Of a stretch of DNA of 64,000 nt, positions 25,775-37,510 are shown piece by piece. A model generated the notes under the pieces. It saw nothing but the letters and a program-made list of their open reading frames with translations, was not told the DNA's origin and did not search any database. Origin of the DNA: Unio delphinus (lineage: Eukaryota > Mollusca > Bivalvia > Unionida > Unionidae); the NCBI GenBank assembly GCA_029339505.1, contig JAQISU010000058.1, positions 558,001 to 622,000 of the forward strand, given 5' to 3'. Positions within the stretch are counted from its first letter, which is position 1, and every line of letters starts with the position of its first letter. The position numbers and the translations under genes are program-made.

Positions 25775-26750
25775 AAACAGTTACAAATACCGTGATATCT
25801 AACACTACTAAAAAGCAACGGTTACAAATACCGTGATATATAACACTACTAAAAAACAACGGTTACAAATACCGTGTTACCTAACACTACTAAAAAACAA
25901 CGGTTACAAATACCGTGTTACCCAACACTACTAAAAAAACAAGTTACAAATACCGTGTTACCTAACACTACTAAAAAACAAACGGTTACAAATACCGTGT
26001 GTGACCTAACACTACTAAAAAACAACGGTTACAAATACCGTGTTACCTAACACTACCAAAAAAACAACGGTTACACAACAGTTACAAATACCGTGTTACC
26101 TAACACTACTAAAAAAACAATGGTTACAAATACCGTGTTACCTAACACTACTAAAAAACAACGGTTACAAATACCGTGTTACCTGACACTACTAAAAAAC
26201 AACGGTTACAAAAACCGTGTTACCTAACACTACTAAAACACACCGGTTACAAATACCGTGTTACCTAACACTACTAAAACACACCGGTTACAAATACCGT
26301 GTTACCTAACACTACTAAAAAAAACAACGGTTACAAATACCGTGTTACCTAACACTACTAAAAAACAACGGTTACAAATACCGTGTTACCTAACACTACT
26401 AAAACACACCAGTTACAAATACCGTGTTACCTAACACTACTAAAACACTACGGTTACAAATACCGTGTTACCTAACACTACTAAAAATCAACGGTTACAA
26501 ATACCGTGTTACCTAACACTACTAAAACACAACGGTTACAAATACCGTTTTACTTAACACTACTAAAAAACAACGGTTACAAATACCGTGTTACCTAACA
26601 CTACTAAAAAACAACGGTTACAAATACCGTGTTACCTAACACTACTAAAAAACAACGGTTACAAATACCGTGTTACCTAACACTACTAAAAAACAACGGT
26701 TACAAATACCGTGTTACCTAACACTACTAAAAAACAACGGTTGCAAATAA
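25775..26750. repeat. 41-bp satellite with two palindromes per unit, about 23 copies
   Basis: The unit reads CGGTTACAAATACCGTGTTA, then CCTAACACTACTAAAAAACA with an extra A. It contains ACGGT-TACAAAT-ACCGT and, overlapping by two bases, GTGTT-ACCT-AACAC, both perfect inverted repeats. Length varies by one or two bases at the A run. The array fades into diverged copies between 26750 and about 27130. Confidence 0.94.
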
Positions 26751-28139
26751 GATGATACCCAACACTACAGTCATTGTTATGTCAAAGAAAACAAGCATTT
26801 ACAAACACTAAGATTTGATAACATTACTGACACTGTCTGGTCTCAAAGAATAAAGTATTTGAACATTTAATGATGCCTAACACTCCTGACACTTTACGGT
26901 GTCAACGAAAACAAGAGGGGAAAAAGAAAATACCATCATTCCATGCACTAGTTACACTTTACGGTGGAGGTGGAAATAGAAAATACCATGATTCTGAACA
27001 CTAGTTACACTTTATTGTGTCCATTAAAAATAACGGTTGCATATACGAGGATAACAAACACGAACGACACTACACTTTATCAAGGAAAAGCAAGCATTTA
27101 AAAATATGATACCTAACACTACTGTCGCAGTATTCTGGGGCAGAATTCAAGCGATTGTAACATATAAGGAGACCAAACGCCACTGACGATGTATTGCGAA
27201 AACAAAACAATCGGTAACACGTTGATGCATAATAATTCTGATTCTGCACTGTTCAAAGATAAGACCCGAGATATCAAATAAACATTACTTGTCAAGTCAT
27301 AAACCTAAACGTCAAGTATTATGATTGAGAGAAAGCATTTTCATCTTTATTACGACTGCATGTCTTACATTATCCAACAAACAGAAAGTAAAGCCAATAA
27401 ATTTAATAAATAAAACAAAATAGTATTTTCCCTCAAATGCAAAATAAACATTAGACATGTTCTTGAACATTAATACCCAAATAATCCTACTGTTCTATCA
27501 CAAATCCAAAAGTACAGAATGTTTTGAATGAATTCGATTACTCTTGAATGTCGTGATGTGTACCTATGTTATGATTCAGAAAGTTGTTAAATGAGTCGGT
27601 AATATTCATATTCAGGAAATAGTGTTTTAATCCCAAAAGCCAATGAGTACTTTGTAATTCTAATGACTAATTTAAATTAATGATTTCTCTCAAATTATAT
27701 TAGAGTAAAGCTCAGAAATGTACACAGAATATATTTACAAACCTATATTTGTACTAAAACTTTCATCTCAGCTATGATACAACTATTATTTATGCACAAA
27801 GGAACATGTCTAATGGACCAATTCACAAAAACGGAAACGATGTCAAATTTTGAACTTAAATTCAAGCTAGCATACTATTCACCTATTTTATAATCATGTC
27901 AAAAGATCAGGTTGTCCAAACAGGACAATAGCCAGGGAAGCAAATACTATACCATCACCTCAATCACAGACAAAGGTAAAACCCTTGAATTGAATAAGCA
28001 TAAAACTTTAAAATTCTTAACACTAGCATGGACAAAACTTTAGAATCTTAAATGTTCGAAAAATTATAACTATTCAGATTAACGTCTACAAATGTCAAAA
28101 CAGTTCAAGACTTTAAGATTGAATTGATGTTCAAACGTT
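26751..28139. other. Diverged satellite remnants, then unremarkable AT-rich DNA
   Basis: Up to about 27130 fragments such as CCTAACACTACTG recur, remnants of the neighbouring satellite. From there to 28139 I see nothing. Confidence 0.55.
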
Positions 28140-28580
28140 TTCGAGAATACTTGTCCTTACGTGTGTGTTTCTAGTATATTGAATTTCTGAATGGCATAGT
28201 CACAATTTCGAGAATACATGGCATTTCGATGGACCAAGCCACATTTGTGATTTGAGAAAATGGATGGCTTTTCGACGAACCAATCCTTGCTTGAATTTAG
28301 AAAATACATGATCTTCTGGAGGACCGAAGAACATTGATGTTTCGATAATACATAACCTTCTGCTAGATGACCAATGAACATTTGCGTTTCGTAAAATACA
28401 CGGTTTTGCAACCGAACAAGACACATTGTTTTAAATGCGAATAATTAGCCTTCTGAAAGAATAAGGCACACTTATGTTTAGATAATACATGGCATGGTAA
28501 CGAACCAAAGCACATTTGTTTCGCATACACATGACTTCTCAAAGGCCGGAGCACATTTGTGCCCATACGTTCGTAAATCT
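28140..28580. repeat. Degenerate minisatellite, period about 45 bp
   Basis: Roughly nine diverged copies built round AGCACATTTGTGTTTCG and ATAATACATGGCTTT-like pieces followed by an AACC-rich stretch. Minus-strand ORFs here only reflect the repeat. Confidence 0.75.
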
Positions 28581-28797
28581 GGGTCACGCCGGAAGTTACT
28601 GATATTTTATTTTACTCGTCCACAGTTTCTTTACATCATTACCAATTTCGTATCACCTGCAATACCTCACTGATATGCAACTGTAAAGTAACTTACAAGA
28701 ATGTCAGAATAAAACAGTTACTGAATGAAACTGAACCTGTAGAGTCTTTCTAGGTATAAACTTGAGAATAAAAATTCGATGTCTCTACTTCTGTGGG

Positions 28798-28837
<40 letters not shown>
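28798..28837. repeat. (ATT)n microsatellite
   Basis: About 13 ATT units. Confidence 0.96.
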
Positions 28838-28838
<1 letters not shown>

Positions 28839-29439
28839 TGAAAATCAAAATAATCAACGACGGTTTAAATCATATTAGTTACATCACATGTATTTCGCTT
28901 ATAATATTTTGTACTATATACGTAAAAATCTTGTAGTTAATGTACCATTGCAAACTTGGTAATAAATAGTAGACTATCGATCTTTAATAATGTAGTTATA
29001 TAAAACGCATGAATTTAGACTCAATCTTATTTCTTTGTCATCAAACACGAAATGCTTGCTCAAAGTCTCTCATAATTTTTTAAATATATTATGGAGAGGA
29101 GCTTAAGTAAAACAAAAATAGAGTTATTTCTTAGTAAACTCTGCTGAAAATATCAGACGGCCATATTGTTCAGGATGCCGAACATGGTTAATAAATGGAG
29201 TATGGTCATCATTGCAAATAATGTTCAAGCAAAAAAGCAGTAAATGTTGGCATGACGTTACAAGGTTCAAACGAAACATTACATATGCTGACTTTAAATA
29301 TTCATAACTTTGCGTGTTCCACACATATGCCAGAATATGTGGATGCAAACTCCAAAAAAGATCTTTAAATCAACATTTGAAAGAGATTCACGTCACAGAG
29401 AATCCTAACTTCCTGTATCCATGGAGAAACAGGACAAAT
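28838..29439. other. No feature recognised
   Basis: AT-rich sequence with no gene or repeat that I can support. Confidence 0.5.
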
Positions 29440-29700
29440 ATAGCTGACCCAAATATGATACACATGCCTGACCAATGCTACCGTCCCATGCCGATAGTGT
29501 TATAGGGCACGCACGTGCAAACTTGATGCACCGACGGTGTTATAAGACGCAAAGATATGATCCACGCTAACTTCCTGTACTAACAGTATATAACGACCGT
29601 GTTACTAGACACGCATCCTTATGGCTCACGCTAACATCTTGTGCCGACGGTGTTATAGAACGCACATACCTGATCCATACTGTCTTCCTGAATGGTCAAC
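29440..29700. repeat. Degenerate minisatellite, period about 58 bp
   Basis: About four diverged copies share GACGGTGTTATAG-like and ACGCACNTNCTGATCC-like pieces with AACTTCCTGT or close variants. Confidence 0.65.
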
Positions 29701-30262
29701 CTCGAACAGAGTGCATGCCTTGTTAATATCCACTGAACATGGAATGTTTATTGAATGCATATATCTCCACCTTGTCAGGCACAAGTGCTCTTTTGTTTCT
29801 TTTGTTTTAAGGAACTCACTCAAGAAACGTTATGATAATATTCTGAAAGAAGTGTGTGGTGTACCTTTTTATCTTTTAATGTATATTACTTTCATAGAAT
29901 TTATATATATCTAATTTCGTCTTCCTGAACATTTTCCCCGTTTTAACCTTTGCGTGTTAAGCAGGTACCTTTCAATCGCCCCTATTGTCCTAAGGTGTCG
30001 TTAAGCTTGATGCATGCATGGATATTATCACAACAAATTTTGCACTATGCCTATGAACCAAGAAATAGACGATAATGTTTGGTTATATATTTCGAATATA
30101 AGCATATGTTACCATTTATCAATTCGTATCAAGCCATTGGTTGGTCTTTGAAGTCTCTACATTCATTGCTCTTAAATTTGTATATTTCTGACTAAAGATT
30201 TTGGAACAGTTTCTACGAGACCAAAATTTCCACTTCAGTAAGCATCATTGCGATGCTTTGAT
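29701..30262. other. No feature recognised
   Basis: AT-rich sequence without a recognisable feature. Confidence 0.5.
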
Positions 30263-30376
30263 ATAAGCTGAAAAGAGATGACATCACACAAATACGTAAG
30301 ATAAGCCGAAAAGAGATGACATCACACAAAGACGTAAGATAAGCCGAAAAGAGATGACATCACACAAAGACGTAAG
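30263..30376. repeat. 38-bp tandem repeat, three copies
   Basis: The unit starts ATAAGCCGAAAAGAGATGAC and ends ATCACACAAAGACGTAAG. Copies two and three are identical. Confidence 0.95.
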
Positions 30377-31455
30377 CTAATTTGTATTACGTCATGAGTA
30401 ATCAAAAACTAAAGTCGCATTTTATTTCATGCGTGTTTTCTGATGGCAATCTTCGAAGTTAAAGTCAAATGAGAATAAAGATTACAATAATCGTTCGCAA
30501 TATTCAACATGACAAATCTCGATACAAGAGCTACAATCTCAATAATTTTCTATATGGTTAAGACATTTACATATCTGCACTACATAGCATTAAACTAAAG
30601 ACAATGTACTAACGATCTATTTTGGAGAGAAATCATCTTGTCGGACAACTGGCGGCACTTAACCTGTCGGAAGATGAGTTATAAAAGTTAGTCAGGTTCT
30701 AAAACTGTAACATAAAACAAGCATTCCACTAGCTCTCATTACAGCCATGCTATACTGGTTGCAGTCATATTTCATAACTGTATTCCCTCTTAAGATGTTG
30801 ATTAAGCAGTAAGGAAGGAAATGTATTTATGGAGGTACCATGTTCCCAAAACTATACAGTGACAAGACACTGCAAGCTCTCTTGATACTCATACTTAAAT
30901 ATCACGATTGCGTATACAAATTTGTATTTTAAATGGAACCATATCCAACGGAAAAATTAAGCTAATTAATGTATGCATACAATATTGGTTATTATTTCCT
31001 ACCTTACTTAATACAGGATCGGAAGGCGTGAATGTTTATATTTTCGATTCCATGACAAAAGATGAAAAATGAAAATTCACTACTGTTTTATATCAGACAA
31101 CGATATCTAAAATAAAGAACTAAATACGTTGTTCAAATATGCGTGGATTATTAACAAAAAAATATTTTTTAAAACTGCACTTAAATTAATATACCAAAAA
31201 GGAGTGAGTGACAAATATTTGTATGCATTCAGAAATATCAAGGTTGCAGAATAAAATAAGTTTTGATCTGTCTTTTCTAAGATTCAGTAACTGTAGCCCT
31301 TTGTAGACCTGTATTAATTGTGCTTCAGTTTGTTTTATATAAAAACAACTGCGTCAATTCTGCAGTTTTTTTATTGTGTCTTTTGACGTTAACAAAAACG
31401 CTAGTATGTCAGTAATAATTATTGCGACCAAAAATTTACGACAGTAGTACTCATT
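30377..31455. other. No feature recognised
   Basis: AT-rich sequence, short chance ORFs only. Confidence 0.5.
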
Positions 31456-31800
31456 TCCTAAACACCTAATCGAAAGTGTATTGATTATCTGTGTGTGTAA
31501 GACAGACTAAACACCTCATTATAAATGCATTGACTGCTTTTGTGAGATAGCATAAACACCTAATCGAAAGTACATTGACTATATGTGTGTGTTTAAGACA
31601 GGCTGAACACCTCATTAAAATGCATTGCCTATCATTGCGAGACAGCATAAGCACCTAATCGAAAAAAAGTGTATTGACTATCTGTGTGTGTAAAACAGAC
31701 TAAACACCTCATTAAAAATAGCATGGACTATCTTTGTGATACGACAGCTTAAACACTTAATCGAAAGTACATTGACTATCTTTGTGTGTAAGACAGAATG
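31456..31800. repeat. Two-part minisatellite, composite period about 95-100 bp
   Basis: Two related half-units alternate. One starts AAACACCTAATCGAAAGTG with CTGTGTGTGTAAGACAGACT, and the other starts AAACACCTCATTA with TGCATTGACT. About seven half-units are seen. Confidence 0.8.
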
Positions 31801-32339
31801 ATCGAAATCTGCTTGGTTATCTTTTTATTTGAGGCAAGATAAACAAAACAATTCAGGTTTTGATTTTTGATATTCTAACTTTGCAAATTAATCTCTTAGA
31901 TTTTTTGTATTGATTTTTTTTATAAAATTCTTGATAGTATCAAAGTTAAAACAAGCCAACACGCCCTGATGTGAATTGAGGCACAACATTTCTTCAATTT
32001 CAGCTATGTTTTTCAATCACTGATTTTATAAAAGAATCAAATATTCGGAATAATGCAAAATAAATAACAGAACAAAATGCTTTATCATAAACGTCTTTGA
32101 TACTTTCTTTTGTCCTACATTAAATATATTACTGGTAATTGTGTATTTGTGTTAATAATGTAAGCCGTTAACTCATTGTCTGTTGTAATGTTCACTAAAT
32201 CAAAAACTGACCAAGAACAGTTTCTAACTTTATTCATGAGGCTGTCTTTTCCTAGTGTTATTGGTTCAAAGCGCTTGGTTTCAGTGTTCTAAGCACTCTT
32301 ACTGGATTCGCCCCCTTAAAACGTTGCGGTTTATGCCAC

Positions 32340-33350
32340 ATGAAGACTAGGAAAATATAGCAACGTACGAATAAAGTCATCTTTTTGTAGCCAGCTTATT
32401 TTCTTTTAATTAATTCCCTAAATTTGCTTTTTAGTTTAAGTTACCCAATAACCTAGGATTACTACTATCACGATACAATATTCCAGGTATAATTTACTGT
32501 CACATAAATTTACAATAAATAACAGATTTCTAGGTCAATAAAGGCATCAGCTTCAAGTTGACATTAAAAATGTCAAGCTTTTATTCATGTAGAAATAGTC
32601 ATGTGAAAAAAATACGTTTTTTAACCAGTTATGTTTCGGTTTGTTTCGGATATTTTATTTTTGCTTGTCTTGTTTCTGTTTTGTATTTGCTTTTGTAAAA
32701 TATTCATTTATAGTCAAAAGCGCTCAGGCCAGTTAAAACCTGGTTTTCAACAATTCGTTGTTGGCTTAATGCACTTATTTGAATCAAATACTGACACACG
32801 TGATCCCTTGCCGGATCCAGCACACTTGAAAGTTATCTTATTCGCCATATGGCTTGGATAACAGCTATTGCAATTGCTTACAACCTCAACTGAAGTTTCG
32901 AAACCAGAAGAAAAAGGAATCTTACTGTATACGCCGCCTTAAAATATTTGAAAAGTACCATGCGATTTAAATCAAGAAGACTAGAAAAAGACAGCCATGC
33001 ACAAATAAAATTATCTTTTTGCAGCCGACACATTTTCTTTAATTACTTCTCTAAATATGTGTACTAGTCACCTAATAGTCTATAAATATTACTATAACAA
33101 TAAATATCAGGGATATAATATGTTCTTACATAAATTTACCTCACGTAACAGATGTCGTTATGATTCATCGATTTCTAAGTCAATATAAATATTTCCAGCA
33201 TCCGCAGCAAAGTGAAATAAAATAGTTGAAACATAATATATGTAATGGTTTCATTCCTGTAGAAATAGTCATGTAACGCTTTGCAAACATAATGGTTTTT
33301 CTATTTTATTTGTTTGTCTTGCAGGTGTTTTGTAATTATATTTGTCAAAG
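32340..33350. repeat. Diverged tandem duplication, offset about 640 bp
   Basis: Blocks recur in the same order in 32340-32720 and 32980-33350. Examples are an AAGACTAG then ATAAA region, ATCTTTTTG-AGCC, CATAAATTTAC, ACAGAT with TTTCTA-GTCAATA, and GTAGAAATAGTCATGT. They are followed by TTTGTCTTG. The copies differ by many substitutions and indels. Confidence 0.65.
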
Positions 33351-34729
33351 ACTCATTAATAGAGCTACTGTTTGCAGTGAAACTGAAACCGTTTGGAGTT
33401 TGTGACCTAAACATCTGTCAGGAAAACAAATGTTCCTCCACACAAGGACGTTGAAAAGAACAGAACATTTTCTAGCTTAGAATCTAGAACAAACCGGATT
33501 TTGTTTTTGAAGATAATGCATGGCATATGTGAAAACAGTGCGTTGTATCTTCGTACTCTACAACAATGAATATGAAGCCAGGATATACAAAGTCTGTACG
33601 AAATGAAATGGCTATAGATCAGAGATGAAAAAGATAATAACATTAAGTGTCAGCTACATCAGAAATTGAACAAACTGCATGAAATGTTGCTATATCAAGA
33701 ACAACACAATCGTTTCATAGGATACCAGACTGGAAATTGCTGACATGCTTCGGACCTGACATATCATTATCGAACTTAACGACCACTTTTAAATGAAGTT
33801 TTTAATACAAACAACAAATAATGCTCTTTTCACCTCTTGATATCAGTACTATTTTTAAGTTGAAAGTTACGCATAAAACATTAATAATATCGTCATATCG
33901 AACAGAAATTAAAAGTAGGAGATTGGGTAGCTCTACTAATCATTGTAAAATTGGAAAATGTTATGTCTTCTAATGTTTCTCTGTTCTATGTATCTATATT
34001 TTCAAAGTGTAGCAGACAGACACTTGATAGTTTTTTTTTATATAACATTTTCAAACGTTTTAATATTCGATATCGGTATAGATAATATTTCTCTATTTTA
34101 CGAATATTAGTCTTCTCCCTTGCCGTTTCTTGTGGTTTCAAATATAGATTCCAACAATATTTTGCAGAAAATACTACATGCTGCTACAACGACTTAAAAT
34201 AAGCTTTTCCTACGTATTGTATTTACATTTGTAATTTTCAATATATTGCCCTTTATGGATTGCAGTCTAATAAATACATGTCATTTGTACCGTCATCCTG
34301 GAATTATGTAATTATGTTTGTCCGTAAGGGCTAAAAGGCCTAATTACAACAACGTTAATACTATGCCATCGGTGTATGTAGATCAAACTACAGTTATTGC
34401 AGGTAATATACTTTTATTTCGTACCCAACTAAGAGTCGAACCTGTGTCCTCGATTTACCGAACCTATCACATTACATCTACGCTCCAAACTCGTAACCGG
34501 TTGAATAAATGCACATCTCGAGAAAGGTATGGAACTAAGGCGTGAATGTAGGCATTCATGCTTTAGAGGTAAACTTATTTATCAATCCCGGACATAGGGC
34601 CTCATCAAACAGTTACTCATTTACTCAGAATTCCCCTGAGAGTAATCAAGGTAGATAGAGAAACACCTAATACATGGGTATGGATTATGATATGAAGTCA
34701 ACTTATATATGGAGATCGAATATTTTCAA
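33351..34729. other. No feature recognised
   Basis: AT-rich sequence with short ORFs (33407-33643 minus, 34318-34545 plus) that show no family resemblance. Confidence 0.5.
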
Positions 34730-34927
34730 CTAAGACTGATCATTCTGGGGATAAACGTCGTCCTTTTCTGAGACACTGGCTCTCTCTGCTGACTGAGGCA
34801 GCCATCGCTGCTCCACATCACCCCATCCAATAAATGCCCATAGCCCCCAAAATGGAACATAATTGTTGATGTAGCCATTCGTACGAGACAGACACACTTT
34901 CATGGCGACCCAGTAATTAACTTTCTT
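34730..34927 (-). CDS. Possible terminal exon, unknown protein
   Basis: The minus strand has 65 sense codons and a stop in a locally GC-richer patch. It is preceded by a usable acceptor (TGTATATTTAG before AAGAAAG). The product runs KKVNYWVAMKVCLSRTNGYI, then an aromatic stretch FWGLWAFIGWGDVEQRW, and ends in a polar tail EKDDVYPQNDQS. The composition looks coding, with a short hydrophobic Trp-rich segment and an acidic C-terminus. I do not recognise the family and found no partner exon. It may be the last exon of a gene to the right or simply an open stretch. Confidence 0.33.
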   Translation of the reverse strand, partial: KKVNYWVAMKVCLSRTNGYINNYVPFWGLWAFIGWGDVEQRWLPQSAERASVSEKDDVYPQNDQS

Positions 34928-36136
34928 CTAAATATACATACAAATATTTTTCAAGAAAATATCTCACCTGTATGATAATATTATTTTCCATTTTTAAGTT
35001 CATTTATGGTCACGTTCCTCATATGTACTCCAGTGATAGCACTTTCCATTCTGTCTGGTGTATGTTTGTAATTTTCTTTTATAATGTCTACATGCCTTGA
35101 TTTATGTCAGTTCAATCTAGTTTGAAAATATGGAATATGGGAGCAAGATAATGGATCGCCAATTTAGTGCGTCGTCTATATTAATGATCAAGTTGAAGGG
35201 TGATGTATCCATGACAGTTGCAGATTGCATCCTTTTATACCTTAATCACTAAGTGAATATTAGATTCTACAGTGGCTTTGTCACAAGATTCTCCAAGTTA
35301 CGACCCAGAAATGTAGTATATATTGGTGTTAAGGCCAGACCTAGGACTCATAAGCGAACCAGAATTATTTATAAGGTATGACTCAGGAGGTACGTCCCTG
35401 GTCTCAGTTTAAAGTCAAGGGCTAAAGACTCGTATGATTTTGTATTTGCATGCTAAGTAGGTGTATAGTACAGGACATGGGGTGGAGATCTTAATCGTCT
35501 CCACGATGTGACGCAGGCGCCAAGTCTCCGCACTGTAAGATATCTCTAAATTCGTATATAAAGGCCACATTAGTTTGGTTCTCTCTGGTAATAAAAAGGG
35601 GATCTCAATTTATTCTAAGTTATGACCTTGTGCCAACTCCCAGAGGTAATGGCAGACCAAATGTCTAATATTTATTATATATCGCAATAGGTATATTATG
35701 TCTAAAACATTGCTGTCAATGGTTGTCAGTTCCATTCATAAAATTTAATTCGAACAATATATTGTAGTACGAGGTAAACATTGCTACCTTACTTCTTATT
35801 ACTCATATTTGTACCCCGTAAGGGTCAAGAGCTGAAAAGAAAAACAAAATATGTCGTGCTATCAATGAAGAGCAATTAAGCTGTTGTGTATCTATTTCAA
35901 AACAGGTAGGGCCATCTGAGTGAATGCCAGACTGACAGATAACTATAATATTGCATATCCAATATTTTTAAAATGCCAGGGGATATTAGTATAATTTTAA
36001 AATTGTTTAATTCCACTAATAGACTGCAAAATGTTCATTAGTTAAAGCACAAGAGTCACCATCTGCAGTTATTGTTTGCTTTTAGCAAGGACCGATACTA
36101 GGTGACGTTGGTTTACATAGAAAACAAGCAAGACGA
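34928..36136. other. No feature recognised
   Basis: Mixed-composition sequence. No gene, SINE or terminal repeat could be supported. Confidence 0.45.
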
Positions 36137-36640
36137 AGATAACGTTGGCATACCTCTATGTTACTCGCATGCACTGTGTCTGAAATATTTTTACATCTGG
36201 AAATAATGGATAATGTTGGCACACCTCTATGCTGCTTGTATGCACTATGTCTGAAATTGTTTCCCATGTGGTATGAATCGAAAATGTTGGCATACATCTA
36301 CGTTACATGTATGCACTGTTCCTGAAATTGTTTCCCATGTGGTATGAATCGAAAATGTTGGCATACATCTACGTTACATGTATGCACTGTTCCTGAAATT
36401 GTTTTACATGTGCTAATAACGTATAATGTTGGAATACCTCTAAATTACTTGCATGCAATGTGTCTGAAATTGTTTTATATAATAATGGATAATGTTTGCA
36501 TACCGCTATGTTACTTGCATGCACTGTGCCTGAAATTGTTTTACATGTGATAATACTGGATAATGTTGGCATACATCTATGTTACTTGCATGCACTGTGT
36601 CAGAAATTGTTTTACATGTGGTAATGATGGACACAATTAA
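36137..36640. repeat. Degenerate minisatellite, period about 70 bp, about seven copies
   Basis: Each unit has ATAATGTTGGCATAC, CTCTATGTTACTTGCATGCA, CTGTGTCTGAAATTGTTT and ACATGTG-TAAT pieces. Copies at about 36280-36410 are nearly identical to each other (CCCATGTGGTATGAATCG). Confidence 0.85.
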
Positions 36641-37510
36641 CTATCTAAGACATACGGCTGATGAAATGATGAATCCAACGTCTTCTAAAATTGATCCTTG
36701 GATAGGTAAACTTATTTTATCAGTTATTAGAAGAGAAAAAATGTAATGATGTCCGATTTGACAATAATAGTCTCTGAACGTGAAATTAATTAATTATAAA
36801 ATATATGTTTTAAAAATGTAAAGTAAATTACAGTTTAAAACAAATGTTTATCTCTGATGTCTAGGCAGTGAAAATTACCAAAACTAAATTATATCCCGTA
36901 CACGATTTGCATCGTGATACAAGGTAAGGTAAGTTATATTAACATGCTTATGCAACCCTTTCACCCAATATAACAACTCAATGTACACGACAATAATCTT
37001 GCTTTTGTATCGATGACAACATGCCTCCTTCCCGCCTCCTGTGAAGCAAAGAAGAAATGGTGAGACCGAAAACATATTTTATTTGGTTTAAAAAATACTA
37101 ACATGTTTGATTATTTTCATCAATAGACATCCTTCTTCGATCAAACATGGAGTTCATAGTATATATGCAAATACACTTTATATATCGGCTGAAACAGATT
37201 TGCGCCCATTTTCATTGTTTATACAGTTACAATTAAAGGTTACACTTCAATAACCGCTGATTTTCTGTGTTATTCAAAATGTCAAAAAGTTGTGAAATTA
37301 AGAGTGCATTCATTAAAATTCAAACCAAGACGGGCGTTGATAGAAAGTTAATTATAAGAGTACGTAGAGTTTTCCAGTCTAGCAAATGATATAACTACGA
37401 GTAACAGAGTCACATGGCGCTTCAATACCAAGTAGACTTCGAGATACTTGACATTAATTTCGGTGACAATAAAATACCATTTACTGCTCTCGTCGACAGG
37501 ATAAATCTCT
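36641..37510. other. No gene supported
   Basis: AT-rich. A strong splice-acceptor-like site lies near 37045 on the minus strand (TTTCTTCTTTGCTTCACAG), but no convincing exon follows. Confidence 0.45.

Noticed and set aside
37000..37046. Strong splice-acceptor-like site on the minus strand, candidate upstream receptor exon
   Set aside because: None of the three frames behind it gives a segment resembling the receptor, and no matching donor and phase were found.
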